A stretch of 64,000 nt of DNA from DATHTK01 sp035463295 (lineage in GTDB: Bacteria > Actinomycetota > Rubrobacteria > Rubrobacterales > Rubrobacteraceae). The notes under the pieces are model-generated. The model was not told the DNA's origin and made no database searches. It saw only the letters and a program-made list of their open reading frames with translations. Made by a program: the position numbers and the translations under genes. Positions 16,798-24,694 of the stretch are shown here, in pieces. Position 1 is the stretch's first letter, and each line of letters opens with the position of its first letter. The DNA lies in the NCBI GenBank assembly GCA_035463295.1, contig DATHTK010000099.1, positions 1 to 64,000 on the forward strand, written 5' to 3'.

Positions 16798-17658
16798 TTA
16801 GGTCGAGGTAAGAAGGGTCACGAGGGTGTCGAGCTCCTCTTTCTTGGTGAAGCGGATCTCGAGTTTACCGCCGCGGCGCGACTGCTTGACACGGACCGGA
16901 AGGTCCAGGGCCTCGCGCATAAGCCGCGACGCTTCGTCGAACTCGGTCGGCGTCTGGTTCTCTTGGCGGTCGGTCTGCGCTGGGCGTACTTGCTGCTGGC
17001 CGGCGAGGTACTCCCGCACGAGTTCCTCGGTCCTCCTGACCGAGAGCCTCTCCGAGGGTATTCTCTGGGCCAGCTCGACCATCTGTTCCTCGGTGTCGAG
17101 GCCGAGCAGCGCCCGGGCGTGGCCCTCCGAGAGCTTGCCGTCTTGCAGAAGGTCCTGGACCGGCTGCGGAAGTTGCGCCAGGCGCAGGGTGTTGGTGACC
17201 GCCGCCCGGCTCTTGCCGAGCCGGTGCGCGAGCTGCTCCTTGCTGAGGCCGAAGCCCTCCATCAGCGCCTGGTAAGCGGCCGCCGTCTCCAGCGGGTTGA
17301 GGTCCTCCCTCTGGAGGTTCTCCACGAGAGCCAGCTCCATGGACTCGTTCTCCCCGGCCTGCCGGATCAGGACTGGAACGCGGTCGAGCTCGGCCTCTTG
17401 CGCCGCCCGTAGCCTCCTCTCCCCCGCGATGAGCTCGAAGCCGGAAGCCGTCGAGCGGACGACCAGGGGCTGGAGTATGCCAACCTCCCGGATGGAGGCG
17501 GCCAGCTCCTTTATCCCGGCTTCCGGGAAGCTGCGCCGCGGCTGGTGGGCGTTCGGCCGGATCGCCGTGACCGGCAACTCCTCGAACTTGAGGCCGCCCA
17601 CGCTCTCGCCCGTCGCTATTAGCGCGGAGAGCCCGCGACCGAGGCCTCTCCTACCCAC
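16798..17658 (-). CDS. parB: Chromosome-partitioning protein ParB
   Basis: A 286-residue ParB. RRGLGRGLSALI opens the protein, followed by the CTPase/ParB domain with the GERRLRAA motif, the HTH with KSRAAVTNTLRLAQLP, and a C-terminal dimerisation part ending TKKEELDTLVTLL. It loads on parS, spreads as a CTP-gated clamp and organises the origin. The start is GTG 17658, overlapping the parA stop by eight bases, and parA is directly upstream. Two parS sites lie about 1.5-1.6 kb away (19185-19288), in the promoter side of the same leftward block. Confidence 0.95.
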   Translation of the reverse strand: MGRRGLGRGLSALIATGESVGGLKFEELPVTAIRPNAHQPRRSFPEAGIKELAASIREVGILQPLVVRSTASGFELIAGERRLRAAQEAELDRVPVLIRQAGENESMELALVENLQREDLNPLETAAAYQALMEGFGLSKEQLAHRLGKSRAAVTNTLRLAQLPQPVQDLLQDGKLSEGHARALLGLDTEEQMVELAQRIPSERLSVRRTEELVREYLAGQQQVRPAQTDRQENQTPTEFDEASRLMREALDLPVRVKQSRRGGKLEIRFTKKEELDTLVTLLTST

Positions 17659-18421
17659 GGCCGAGGACTTCTTCCGCCACTGCCTCGTACGCCTCCGCAC
17701 CGGTACTCCTCGGGGCGTACAGTGCGACCGGCAATCCGAAGCTGGGCGCCTCGCTGAGCCTGACGTTCCTCGGCACTATCGTGCGAAACACGCGTTCTCC
17801 GAAGAAGGAGCGCACCTCCTCGGCCACCTGGCGCGCCAGGTTGGTGCGGGAGTCGTACATGGTGAGGAGAACGCCGCCCACGCTCAGACTGGGGTTGAGC
17901 TCCTCGCGTACCATCCTGATGCTCTGCATGAGCTGTGTCAGACCTTCGAGCGCGTAGTACTCGCACTGTATCGGGATCAGGACCTCGTCGGCCGCGGTCA
18001 GCGCGTTTAGTGTGAGGAGATCGAGCGACGGCGGGCAATCCAGGAGTATCCGATCGTAGATGTCCTCCGGGAGCTTCTCCAGCGCTCTCTTGAGCTTGAA
18101 CTCCCGCGCCAGGCTGGAGACGAGCTCGACCTCCGCACCGACCAGGTTGATCGTGGCGGGCGCCACGTCGAGACCCTCGATCCGGGTCGGCCGGGCTACC
18201 GCCTCGAGTGGTTTGCCCTCGAGAAGCACGTCGTACATGCAACCGCCGGTGTCCGGCTCCACCCCGAGTCCACTCGTCGCGTTGCCCTGGGGATCCATGT
18301 CCACGACCAGCACCCTCTCGCCCTTCTCGGCGAGGTACGCCGCCAGGTTGATCGCAGTGGTGCTCTTCCCGACACCACCCTTCTGATTGACTATGGCGAC
18401 CACGGTTTTCACCGCCGGCAT
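17651..18421 (-). CDS. parA: Chromosome-partitioning ATPase ParA
   Basis: A 256-residue ParA/Soj ATPase. The deviant Walker A KGGVGKST is near residue 13, Walker B LLDCPPSL near 122, with PQGNATSGLGVEP and SEAPSFGLPV as family blocks. ATP-bound dimers bind DNA non-specifically and drive ParB-parS segregation. ATG 18421 was chosen over an upstream start because family members begin just before TVVAIVNQKGG. It is between rsmG (30 bases upstream) and parB (overlapping), the order seen near many bacterial origins. Confidence 0.95.
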   Translation of the reverse strand: MPAVKTVVAIVNQKGGVGKSTTAINLAAYLAEKGERVLVVDMDPQGNATSGLGVEPDTGGCMYDVLLEGKPLEAVARPTRIEGLDVAPATINLVGAEVELVSSLAREFKLKRALEKLPEDIYDRILLDCPPSLDLLTLNALTAADEVLIPIQCEYYALEGLTQLMQSIRMVREELNPSLSVGGVLLTMYDSRTNLARQVAEEVRSFFGERVFRTIVPRNVRLSEAPSFGLPVALYAPRSTGAEAYEAVAEEVLGRG

Positions 18422-18450
18422 CTTATCATGGCGCACGCCCCCGATTCTCC

Positions 18451-19179
18451 TCACACTACACCTAGTGGCCGTCTAGCCGGGATCCCCACTCTCCGGGGAT
18501 ATTCGGGCGGTGTCTCCCGCGTCTTCCTCAGTATTACCAGGTGTCGCACCTTCTCCCCCACCTCCGTCAGCAAAGGCACCCGGATTACATCGTCCACTTT
18601 CGCCCCCACGGTCCTCGCGGCTCTTCTTCCTTCGTCAAGCTCGGCGCCATCGAGGCGCCCTTTCATCGAGATGACGTATCCACCGACTCGTAGTAATGGC
18701 ACGCAATACTCGGCTACCACCGCCAAGCGCGCCAGTGCCCGCGCCGTCGCCACCTCATACTCGCCCCGCTGTCCTGTCCACCGCGCCGCTTCCTCCACCC
18801 GCGCGTTTAGTATCTCGACGCGAGCCAGGCTCAGTTCCCCAACGACGCGTGCGAGAAAACGGACCTTCTTCTGCGTGGCCTCGACCAGCGTTATGCTCGT
18901 TTCGGGCCGCACCAGGCCTATGGCTACCCCAGGGAGCCCGCCACCACTCCCGACATCGATGAGACTCGTCGTCTCCCAGAGGGGTTTGCTCAGGAAGCAA
19001 CTCAACGAGTCGAGTATATGATCCAGCAGCACCACGTCAGGGTCCCGGGCACCGATTACGTTCGCTTCTCGATAACCCGCCAGAAGGCGTGCATACCGCA
19101 CCAAGCCCTCGGTCTGCCCAGCGTCTAGCGCAAGACCCCAGCGATGCGCCTGCAGCCGAAGCAGATCAATGCTTTGCAT
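18451..19179 (-). CDS. rsmG: 16S rRNA (guanine-527-N7)-methyltransferase RsmG
   Basis: A 242-residue SAM-dependent Rossmann methyltransferase. HILDSLSCF precedes the SAM loop DVGSGGGLPGVAIGL, then LVEATQKKVRFLARV and ARALARLAVVAEY. It makes m7G527 in 16S rRNA; loss gives low-level streptomycin resistance in other bacteria. The C-terminus carries an extra 20-residue basic tail (PPEYPRRVGIPARRPLGVV), which may be a late extension. Placement between jag and parA is the standard origin neighbourhood. The first parS is only six bases upstream of its ATG. Confidence 0.95.
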   Translation of the reverse strand: MQSIDLLRLQAHRWGLALDAGQTEGLVRYARLLAGYREANVIGARDPDVVLLDHILDSLSCFLSKPLWETTSLIDVGSGGGLPGVAIGLVRPETSITLVEATQKKVRFLARVVGELSLARVEILNARVEEAARWTGQRGEYEVATARALARLAVVAEYCVPLLRVGGYVISMKGRLDGAELDEGRRAARTVGAKVDDVIRVPLLTEVGEKVRHLVILRKTRETPPEYPRRVGIPARRPLGVV

Positions 19180-19184
19180 GTCTA

Positions 19185-19200
19185 CGTTTCACGTGAAACA
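19185..19200. promoter_or_regulatory. parS: parS site 1
   Basis: CGTTTCACGTGAAACA differs by one base from the canonical parS TGTTTCACGTGAAACA. It lies between jag and rsmG, six bases before the rsmG start codon, in the parAB neighbourhood. ParB should bind here. Confidence 0.92.
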
Positions 19201-19272
19201 CAAGACGCTCCGCAACCTGCCGTCCTCCATCCGCGACAATTGTCGGCACACACAAACTATTGTCGTCAGCTT

Positions 19273-19288
19273 CGTTTCACGTGAAACA
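19273..19288. promoter_or_regulatory. parS: parS site 2
   Basis: An identical second copy of the 16-base palindrome, 88 bases from the first. Between them is another perfect palindrome, CGACAATTGTCG (19234-19245), of unknown role. Site 2 ends 11 bases before the jag stop region. Confidence 0.92.
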
Positions 19289-19299
19289 GTCTGGTTCTA

Positions 19300-20073
19300 T
19301 CAGGCGGGGGATACTCTGACCCTGCGGTTCTCGCCGCTGCCTTCGCTAGCGGTCGTGACCTTAGGATTATCGCGAAGGAACAGGTGGACTACGCGCCGTT
19401 CCGAGGCGTTCATAGGTGGCAATTCGATCGTTCGTCTCTCCCGAAGCGCTCGGCGAGCGGTCCGGTGAGCCATACCCTGGATAGCTTCGACCCGCCGCTG
19501 ACGGTAGCCTTCTGCGTCAAGGATCACACGCTTCGAGAACGGGCGCCTTCTGTAAACGCTGGCATTGACCAGGTATTGCAGGGCGTCGATCGTCTCGCCC
19601 TTCTGCCCGATAAACAGAGCAGTATGGTCGGGGGCGACATCTGCCGCGATAAAGTCTCCTGCATCGTACACATCGACCCGGCCATCGAAGCCCATCGCGT
19701 GCACGACCTCCGACACCAACCGCTCGACCTCCTCGAGGACTTCGGGAGGAGCATCCTCGTCCCCCTCCCGTTCGGGCTCCTGCGCGTCGCTCACGACCTC
19801 GGAGAGAGCTACGGAGGGGTCATCCGACATCGTCGATCTCTGGACCTCTGCACCACCAGCGAGCGGTTCTGGGCTCGTCTCGGGAGGCGTTGTTTCGATC
19901 CCGGCGGTATCGACCACGATACGCGCGTCCCGGGCACCGATCCCGAGGAAGCCGGCGGCGCCCTCATCCACTACTTCATAGGAGAGCTCTCCCGCCGCCA
20001 TGCCGAGGTGTGCGGCGGCCTTCTGTACGGCCACTTCAACCGATTCTGCGTAGAACTCCTGCGAAGGCGTCAT
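19300..20073 (-). CDS. jag: RNA-binding protein KhpB/Jag
   Basis: A 257-residue Jag protein with three parts. The Jag_N domain (SQEFYAESVEVAVQKAAAHLGM to GFLGIGARDARIVV, residues 1-55) is followed by an acidic linker of about 70 residues and a KH domain (DFIAADVAPDHTALFIGQKGETIDALQYLVN, about 140-205). An R3H domain (TARRALRERRTIELPPMNASERRVVH) is at the end. It binds RNA and in other bacteria influences cell elongation and division. The start ATG overlaps the yidC stop by four bases (ATGA). Confidence 0.94.
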   Translation of the reverse strand: MTPSQEFYAESVEVAVQKAAAHLGMAAGELSYEVVDEGAAGFLGIGARDARIVVDTAGIETTPPETSPEPLAGGAEVQRSTMSDDPSVALSEVVSDAQEPEREGDEDAPPEVLEEVERLVSEVVHAMGFDGRVDVYDAGDFIAADVAPDHTALFIGQKGETIDALQYLVNASVYRRRPFSKRVILDAEGYRQRRVEAIQGMAHRTARRALRERRTIELPPMNASERRVVHLFLRDNPKVTTASEGSGENRRVRVSPA

Positions 20074-20936
20074 CTCTTCTTCTTTCTCCGTTTCCTCTTA
20101 GCGACCTTGGCTGCGCGCGCCGCCGCGTCTTCCGCGCCTTGCCCGGACTTCGCACCACCGGCAGCGTCGTCGCCCGTCGAAGCATCGGCTGCAGAGGTCT
20201 TATCGGGCTGCGCCCTGGAAGCGGCTCCGCTCATGGCGGGCTTCCTGCCCGGACCGTGGTTATAGATCAGGTAGTTCTGGGCGAGGGTAACGAGGTTGGA
20301 GGTGATCCAGTACACGAATAGGCCGGCTGGGAAGCTCCACAAGAAGACCGTGATGCCGATAGGGAGCAGCCGCATAAGCCAGCGCTGCTGCGGGTCGATG
20401 TTCTTCGCGGTGATCTCGGTGGCCGCGAGCATCGTAAGGGCCGAGAGGACTGGCAGGATAAAGTACGGATCCATGTGCGAGAGGTCCTTGAACCAGAGGA
20501 TTCCGCCTTCGGTAAAGCTCTCGTACTGTGGAGCGCGCTGTCCGGGGATGCCGCCGAACAGTCGAATAACATAGAAAATACCGATAAAGACTGGCATCTG
20601 AACCAGGATAGGTAGGCAACCGCCGAGCGGATTGATATTCCGCTCCTGGTAGAGCTTCATCATCTCTTCCTGCTGCTTCGGGCGATTATCCTTGTACTGG
20701 GCCCGTATCTTGTCCATTTCCGGTTTCAGGTCCTGCATGGCGCGCATGCTCTTGACCTGCTTCACCGTCAGGGGGAACATCAGCGTTCGCACGACGATCG
20801 TCAGCATCGCAATGGCGAGCCACCAGGGTGCGCCGAGGTTGAAGTGGAAGAACAGCAGCACCTCGCCCAGGACGGCGACGACGGGGCTAAAGACGGTCTG
20901 GAAAAAGTCCGCTATGGCGTTGATCAAGTCTCCCAT
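20070..20936 (-). CDS. yidC: Membrane protein insertase YidC/Oxa1
   Basis: A 288-residue YidC of the Gram-positive type without the large periplasmic domain. It has about five membrane helices, the hydrophilic cytosolic hairpin QVKSMRAMQDLKPEMDKIRAQYKDNRPKQ, and NINPLGGCLPILVQMPVFIG. The tail is lysine/arginine rich (KRKRRKKKR) and would bind ribosomes. It inserts and folds membrane proteins alone or with Sec. No lipobox is evident. It follows yidD by two bases and is coupled to jag. Confidence 0.95.
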   Translation of the reverse strand: MGDLINAIADFFQTVFSPVVAVLGEVLLFFHFNLGAPWWLAIAMLTIVVRTLMFPLTVKQVKSMRAMQDLKPEMDKIRAQYKDNRPKQQEEMMKLYQERNINPLGGCLPILVQMPVFIGIFYVIRLFGGIPGQRAPQYESFTEGGILWFKDLSHMDPYFILPVLSALTMLAATEITAKNIDPQQRWLMRLLPIGITVFLWSFPAGLFVYWITSNLVTLAQNYLIYNHGPGRKPAMSGAASRAQPDKTSAADASTGDDAAGGAKSGQGAEDAAARAAKVAKRKRRKKKR

Positions 20937-20937
20937 A

Positions 20938-21156
20938 TCACCTTACCGGGTCGAACCCTCCCTTCGAGAACGGGTGGCAGCGTAACAGCCGGCGCGTTCC
21001 CATCAGCCCGCCCCTCAGCACGCCGTACTTCTCTATCGCTTGCATCATGTACAGGGAGCAACTCGGGCTGAAACGGCAGGCGGGGGGCAGCATAGGGGAG
21101 ACGAAGCGACGGTAGACCTTGATCAGGGCCACGCTCGCACGCTTCAGAGAGAACAC
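20938..21156 (-). CDS. yidD: Membrane protein insertion efficiency factor YidD
   Basis: A 72-residue YidD with the signature CRFSPSCSLYMMQAIEKYG and the LLRCHPFSKGGFDPV ending, near-identical in pattern to the family. It is a small membrane-associated protein thought to assist YidC. It lies between rnpA and yidC as in most bacteria, with gaps of nine and one bases, so the block is one transcript. Confidence 0.95.
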   Translation of the reverse strand: MFSLKRASVALIKVYRRFVSPMLPPACRFSPSCSLYMMQAIEKYGVLRGGLMGTRRLLRCHPFSKGGFDPVR

Positions 21157-21165
21157 GGCTCCGGA

Positions 21166-21522
21166 TCACGCCTCCCGACCCACGCCCTTTTCGGCGATCT
21201 TGCGCAGCGCGCGGGTGAACTCGGCGCCCAGCTCGTCGAAGGACGCGTCGGCGGCCGCTGGCCGCGCCGACACCACGAGATCCAGGCTGCCAGGGACCTC
21301 CGGCAGAGCCGAGGAGAACACCTCTTTGAGCCTCCTGCGGACGCGGTTGCGGGAGACTGCGTTCCCGACCCTCCGCGACACCGAGAGACCCAGTCGAGGC
21401 GTATCAAGCTCGTTCGGAAAAGCGTGTACCGAGAACAACTTGCCCCTGTAAGCGGTGCCCTGTTTATAGACCCTCTCGAACTCCGCGGAGTCGGTCAGCC
21501 GCGTGCGCTTGCCCCGGGACAA
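21166..21522 (-). CDS. rnpA: Ribonuclease P protein component
   Basis: A 118-residue RnpA. The family motif RLGLSVSRRVGNAVSRNRVRRRLKEVF is near residue 43-70. It binds the RNase P RNA and helps recognise the tRNA 5' leader. The start is TTG 21522, four bases after the rpmH stop. The RNA partner, rnpB, is also in this window (35190-35641), about 14 kb away. Confidence 0.95.
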   Translation of the reverse strand: MSRGKRTRLTDSAEFERVYKQGTAYRGKLFSVHAFPNELDTPRLGLSVSRRVGNAVSRNRVRRRLKEVFSSALPEVPGSLDLVVSARPAAADASFDELGAEFTRALRKIAEKGVGREA

Positions 21523-21525
21523 AGA

Positions 21526-21660
21526 TCAGACAGCCAGACGCTTGCGCCCGCGACGCCGCCGGGCGGCGATGATCCTGCGCCCGCCGACGCTGCTCATGCG
21601 CTTGCGGAAACCGTGCGTCTTTGCCCTCTTGCGGCGATTGGGCTGGTAGGTGCGTTTCAT
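21526..21660 (-). CDS. rpmH: 50S ribosomal protein L34
   Basis: 44 residues: MKRTYQPNRRKRAKTHGF opens the protein and RRIIAARRRRGRKRLAV ends it, unmistakably L34. ATG 21660 was chosen; the longer open frame upstream is not part of the protein. It heads the leftward rpmH-rnpA-yidD-yidC-jag-rsmG-parA-parB block, with DnaA boxes about 250 bases upstream. Confidence 0.97.
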   Translation of the reverse strand: MKRTYQPNRRKRAKTHGFRKRMSSVGGRRIIAARRRRGRKRLAV

Positions 21661-21997
21661 GACGACTCCTTCTGGGCACTCCGAGATTCCAAACGATCCG
21701 ACCGAGTATATCCGAAGCTCGGGAGCCCATCCAGCGCCCGAAAGCGGTGTCTTGCAGGTATCGCGCGTACGGCTTATGCAGGCATATTCACGGAAAAGTC
21801 CTGCATAAGAGCATCTACCGTTGCTCCCTAATGACAATTATGGCCTGTGACTAGACACCTGAAGAGGCCAGAAACGCCCGTACCCATGGCGCGGTGCGGA
21901 AGCGAACGAAGGTTTATCCACAGGCTGTGGATAAATATGTGGATAACCGTCTTAATAACCTGCAAAGCTAGCTTTTGTCTCTCGGTGCTATAGCGCT
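21661..21997. other. Divergent gap between rpmH and the GHKL gene
   Basis: 337 bases with no gene. It contains three perfect DnaA boxes (21914, 21926, 21938), listed separately, and must contain both outward promoters. An AT-rich stretch (CTTAATAACCTGCAAAGCTAGC) follows the boxes. No convincing -35/-10 pair could be fixed. Confidence 0.6.
21914..21946. promoter_or_regulatory. Cluster of three perfect DnaA boxes
   Basis: TTATCCACA at 21914-21922, TGTGGATAA at 21926-21934 and 21938-21946. The first two face each other and the last two are direct repeats with a three-base gap. The cluster sits between rpmH and the GHKL-HTH/dnaA pair, so DnaA could autoregulate from here; it may also be a second half of a bipartite origin flanking dnaA. 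Confidence 0.85.
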
Positions 21998-22828
21998 GTG
22001 GCGAGGGGTGCGTTAAATTCCTTCCTGGGGATGATTCACGCCGAGCGCACAAGAGGGGAGAGTGACCCGGGCGAAATAGGTGTCCGGATCGCCGTCTACC
22101 CGAGCGACGGGCGCCCGGAGGTGACGGAGGTCTCAGCGGCGAACCCGAGGTCCGCGACCGCCAAATTCACCAGGTTAGTCATGGACAAGGTCAGGGAGTG
22201 GGAGGGCGGCGTCCCCGAGGAGGCGATCCGGGAGCTGGTGGAGAACCTCGTGCACGCTGGATACCGGGGCGTTGTGATCTCCGTTCTCGACAACGGAAAT
22301 ACCGTACGGGTCTCGGACAAGGGACCGGGTGTCGAGCACAAGTCTCGGGCTATGGAGTTCGGGTTTTCGGGGGCTACGCCCGAGGCGCTGCGCGATATTC
22401 GGGGAGTGGGCGCGGGGCTTGGCATAGCTCGCGCGGCTGCCGAGCGAGCCGGCGGCAGCGTCCTCTTGGAGGACAACATCGGTGGGGGAACGGTAGCCAC
22501 GGTCACTGTCTCCGGTGACGAGGCGAAGTTGGGGGAGAGGCCCGCCGCGGGCGAAGCGCCGGCTCCCCAGAGGAGATACCCGGACGTCGTGCCGAGCATG
22601 AACATCTCCGAGCGGCAACAGAAAGTCCTCATCACGGTGCTCGAGTGCGGTGAGGTCGGTCCCTCCACGGTGGCGGAGCGGTTGGAGATCAGCGTCAGCA
22701 CCGCGTACCGGGACCTGTCGGTCCTCGAAGGGCACGGCCTCGTCGTCGCCGAGGAGTCCGGCAAGCGCTGCATCTCGCCGCTCGGTCGGGACCTGGTGGA
22801 AGCTATCGTGGACGGTTGGATCCGGTAG
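21998..22828 (+). CDS. GHKL ATPase domain fused to winged helix, overlapping dnaA
   Basis: A 276-residue protein I do not recognise as a named gene. Residues about 58-172 form a GHKL (histidine-kinase-type) ATP-binding fold: N box ELVENLVH (Glu79, Asn83), G1 box DKGPG (107-111), G2 box GVGAGLG (136-142) and GGGTVATVTV at the end. No His-phosphotransfer helix or membrane segment precedes it, so it is closer to SpoIIAB/RsbW-type or regulator ATPases. After a proline-rich linker, residues 201-276 form a winged HTH (STVAERLEISVSTAYRDLSVLEGHGLV). The stop overlaps the dnaA start by 13 bases. The GTG start is likely; internal starts are possible. Role in control of initiation is inferred only. Confidence 0.78.
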   Translation: MARGALNSFLGMIHAERTRGESDPGEIGVRIAVYPSDGRPEVTEVSAANPRSATAKFTRLVMDKVREWEGGVPEEAIRELVENLVHAGYRGVVISVLDNGNTVRVSDKGPGVEHKSRAMEFGFSGATPEALRDIRGVGAGLGIARAAAERAGGSVLLEDNIGGGTVATVTVSGDEAKLGERPAAGEAPAPQRRYPDVVPSMNISERQQKVLITVLECGEVGPSTVAERLEISVSTAYRDLSVLEGHGLVVAEESGKRCISPLGRDLVEAIVDGWIR

Positions 22829-24180
22829 CCGTGGCGAACGGTGTCGAACAGGTGTGGACTGAGGTCCTGGATCGAGCGGCCGAGCATATAGATATCTCTT
22901 CGTTAAGGGTGTGGTTCGAGGGTATTCGGCCGGTGGACCTCTATGAGAACCGGCTGGAGATCTCCGTCCCAAACACCTTCGCCAAGGAGTACATCGAGAG
23001 CCGCTTCCGCCCGCTGCTGGAAGAAGTCCTCGACGACGTGCTCGGTCGCGAGTCCTCCCTCATCGTCAGCGTCGGCGGTCCCGGCGCAAGGGAGAAGGCA
23101 GCGAATGGCAACGGCGCGGCAGGGTCGGAGGCGGTGCTAAACGCCCGGACGCCGCGGTCGTTCCGGGCGAAGTATACGTTTGACACCTTCGTGATCGGGG
23201 CGGGCAACAGGTTCGCTCACGCGGCGGCGCTCGCCGTGGCCGAGACGCCGGGTCTCGTCTACAACCCGCTCTTTATCTACGGCGGGGTCGGGCTCGGCAA
23301 GACGCACCTCCTGCGCGCCGTCGGCCACTACGTCGAAGACCAGGACCCGACCATGCGGATGCGCTACGTGACCTGCGAGCAGTTCACCAACGACTTCATT
23401 AACTCGATGCGGGACAATGCCCCGCTCGAGTTCCAGAAGCGCTACCGGGAGAACGATGTCCTCCTCGTGGACGACATACAGTTCCTCGAGAACAAGGTCG
23501 AGACCCAGGAGGCGTTCTTCCACACCTTCAACGAGCTCTACGAGGAGAACAAGCAGATCGTCATAGCATCGGATCGTCATCCCAAGTACATACAGACCCT
23601 CGAGAACCGCCTCGTGAGCCGGTTCGAGTGGGGGCTCGTCACCGACATCCAGCCACCGGACCTCGAGACGCGCATAGCCATACTGCGCAAGAAGGCGATC
23701 ATGGACCATCTCGAAGTAGACGACGAGGTTCTCACGTTTATCGCCTCGAAGGTCTCGACGAACATCCGCGAGCTCGAAGGAGCGCTCGTCCGCATCCTCG
23801 CCTACGCCTCGCTCTACGGGCGGCAGCTCAGCGTCGCGCTCGCGGAGGAGGTCCTGAGAGACATACTGCCGGATCAGGCCTACCGCGAAATCCCGATAGA
23901 GCTTATCCAGCACGAGGTCTGCCGCTACTTCGGCATCGCCAGAGCCGACCTCGTCGGCGCGAGCCGCTCGAAGGGCTTCGCCTACCCGCGACAGGTCGCC
24001 ATGTACCTCTCGCGAGAGCTCACCGACGAATCCCTCCCCAAGATAGGGAAGGCCTTCGGCGGCCGCGACCACTCGACCGTCATGCACGCCACCTCCAAGA
24101 TCTCCAACCTCATAAACAGCGACCGCGACGCCTTCTCCCAGATACACGAGATCACACTCCAGATCAAAAGCAAACGTTGA
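22816..24180 (+). CDS. dnaA: Chromosomal replication initiator DnaA
   Basis: A 454-residue DnaA with all four domains. N-terminal domain I is (WTEVLDR...SLRVWF), then a short variable linker (about 88-112), an AAA+ domain with Walker A GGVGLGKT (156-163) and Walker B LLVDDIQFL, and the C-terminal DNA-binding domain with GRDHSTVMHA. It melts the origin by binding the DnaA boxes. ATG 22816 lies inside the end of the GHKL gene; an alternative GTG a few codons later would also still overlap. The linker is short for an actinomycete (Streptomyces linkers are much longer). Confidence 0.97.
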   Translation: MDPVAVANGVEQVWTEVLDRAAEHIDISSLRVWFEGIRPVDLYENRLEISVPNTFAKEYIESRFRPLLEEVLDDVLGRESSLIVSVGGPGAREKAANGNGAAGSEAVLNARTPRSFRAKYTFDTFVIGAGNRFAHAAALAVAETPGLVYNPLFIYGGVGLGKTHLLRAVGHYVEDQDPTMRMRYVTCEQFTNDFINSMRDNAPLEFQKRYRENDVLLVDDIQFLENKVETQEAFFHTFNELYEENKQIVIASDRHPKYIQTLENRLVSRFEWGLVTDIQPPDLETRIAILRKKAIMDHLEVDDEVLTFIASKVSTNIRELEGALVRILAYASLYGRQLSVALAEEVLRDILPDQAYREIPIELIQHEVCRYFGIARADLVGASRSKGFAYPRQVAMYLSRELTDESLPKIGKAFGGRDHSTVMHATSKISNLINSDRDAFSQIHEITLQIKSKR

Positions 24181-24254
24181 CCAGCTTGTCTATCTTCTCC
24201 CCTACCCCCCAGGGTAGGGAGATTGTAACATCCACCAAGCATTCAACGCGTATT

Positions 24255-24677
24255 TTGTCCACAGCTCTTCCACAGTGCGGTGTTGGGCTGTGGAAAAGTG
24301 GCGAAGAACTATCCACAGCGGGGAGGAGTTATCCACACATTCTGTGGATAACTTGTGGCTTCTGTGGACAAATGGCGTGGGGTCTCGAGCATCCATCGCC
24401 CTGTGCCGATACGACCTGTGGACAAAGTTGTGGATAAGAGGGGTCAAAGCTGTGGATAACTTTGTGGATAACTTTGTGGACAACTACAGCTTGTGGATAA
24501 CTCGGCACTTATCCACATTCTATCCACAATGAAGCGCGAGTTATCCACATTTTTATCCACAGGGGGGAGGGATGGTATCCGGCTTAGGTATGAGGGTTCT
24601 TGCCGGTTATCCACATATCCACAGGCCTTATTATTATTATTGATCTAATAGATATAGAGGTTAGAAGTAATAATAAG
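24255..24677. other. oriC: Origin of replication oriC with about 19 DnaA boxes
   Basis: The dnaA-dnaN gap holds ten perfect boxes (24329, 24343, 24429, 24451, 24463, 24492, 24509, 24541, 24553, 24607). Nine one- or two-mismatch boxes start at 24255, 24266, 24289, 24309, 24363, 24417, 24475, 24520 and 24615. Several are 12-base direct repeats (24451, 24463, 24475). Boxes read on the minus strand to about 24500 and then switch orientation. The last box is followed by an AT-rich TTATTATTATTATTG run (24629-24677), the likely unwinding element, before dnaN. No gene is in the gap. Confidence 0.95.
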
Positions 24678-24694
24678 GGGAGAAGGGAGGCGTC

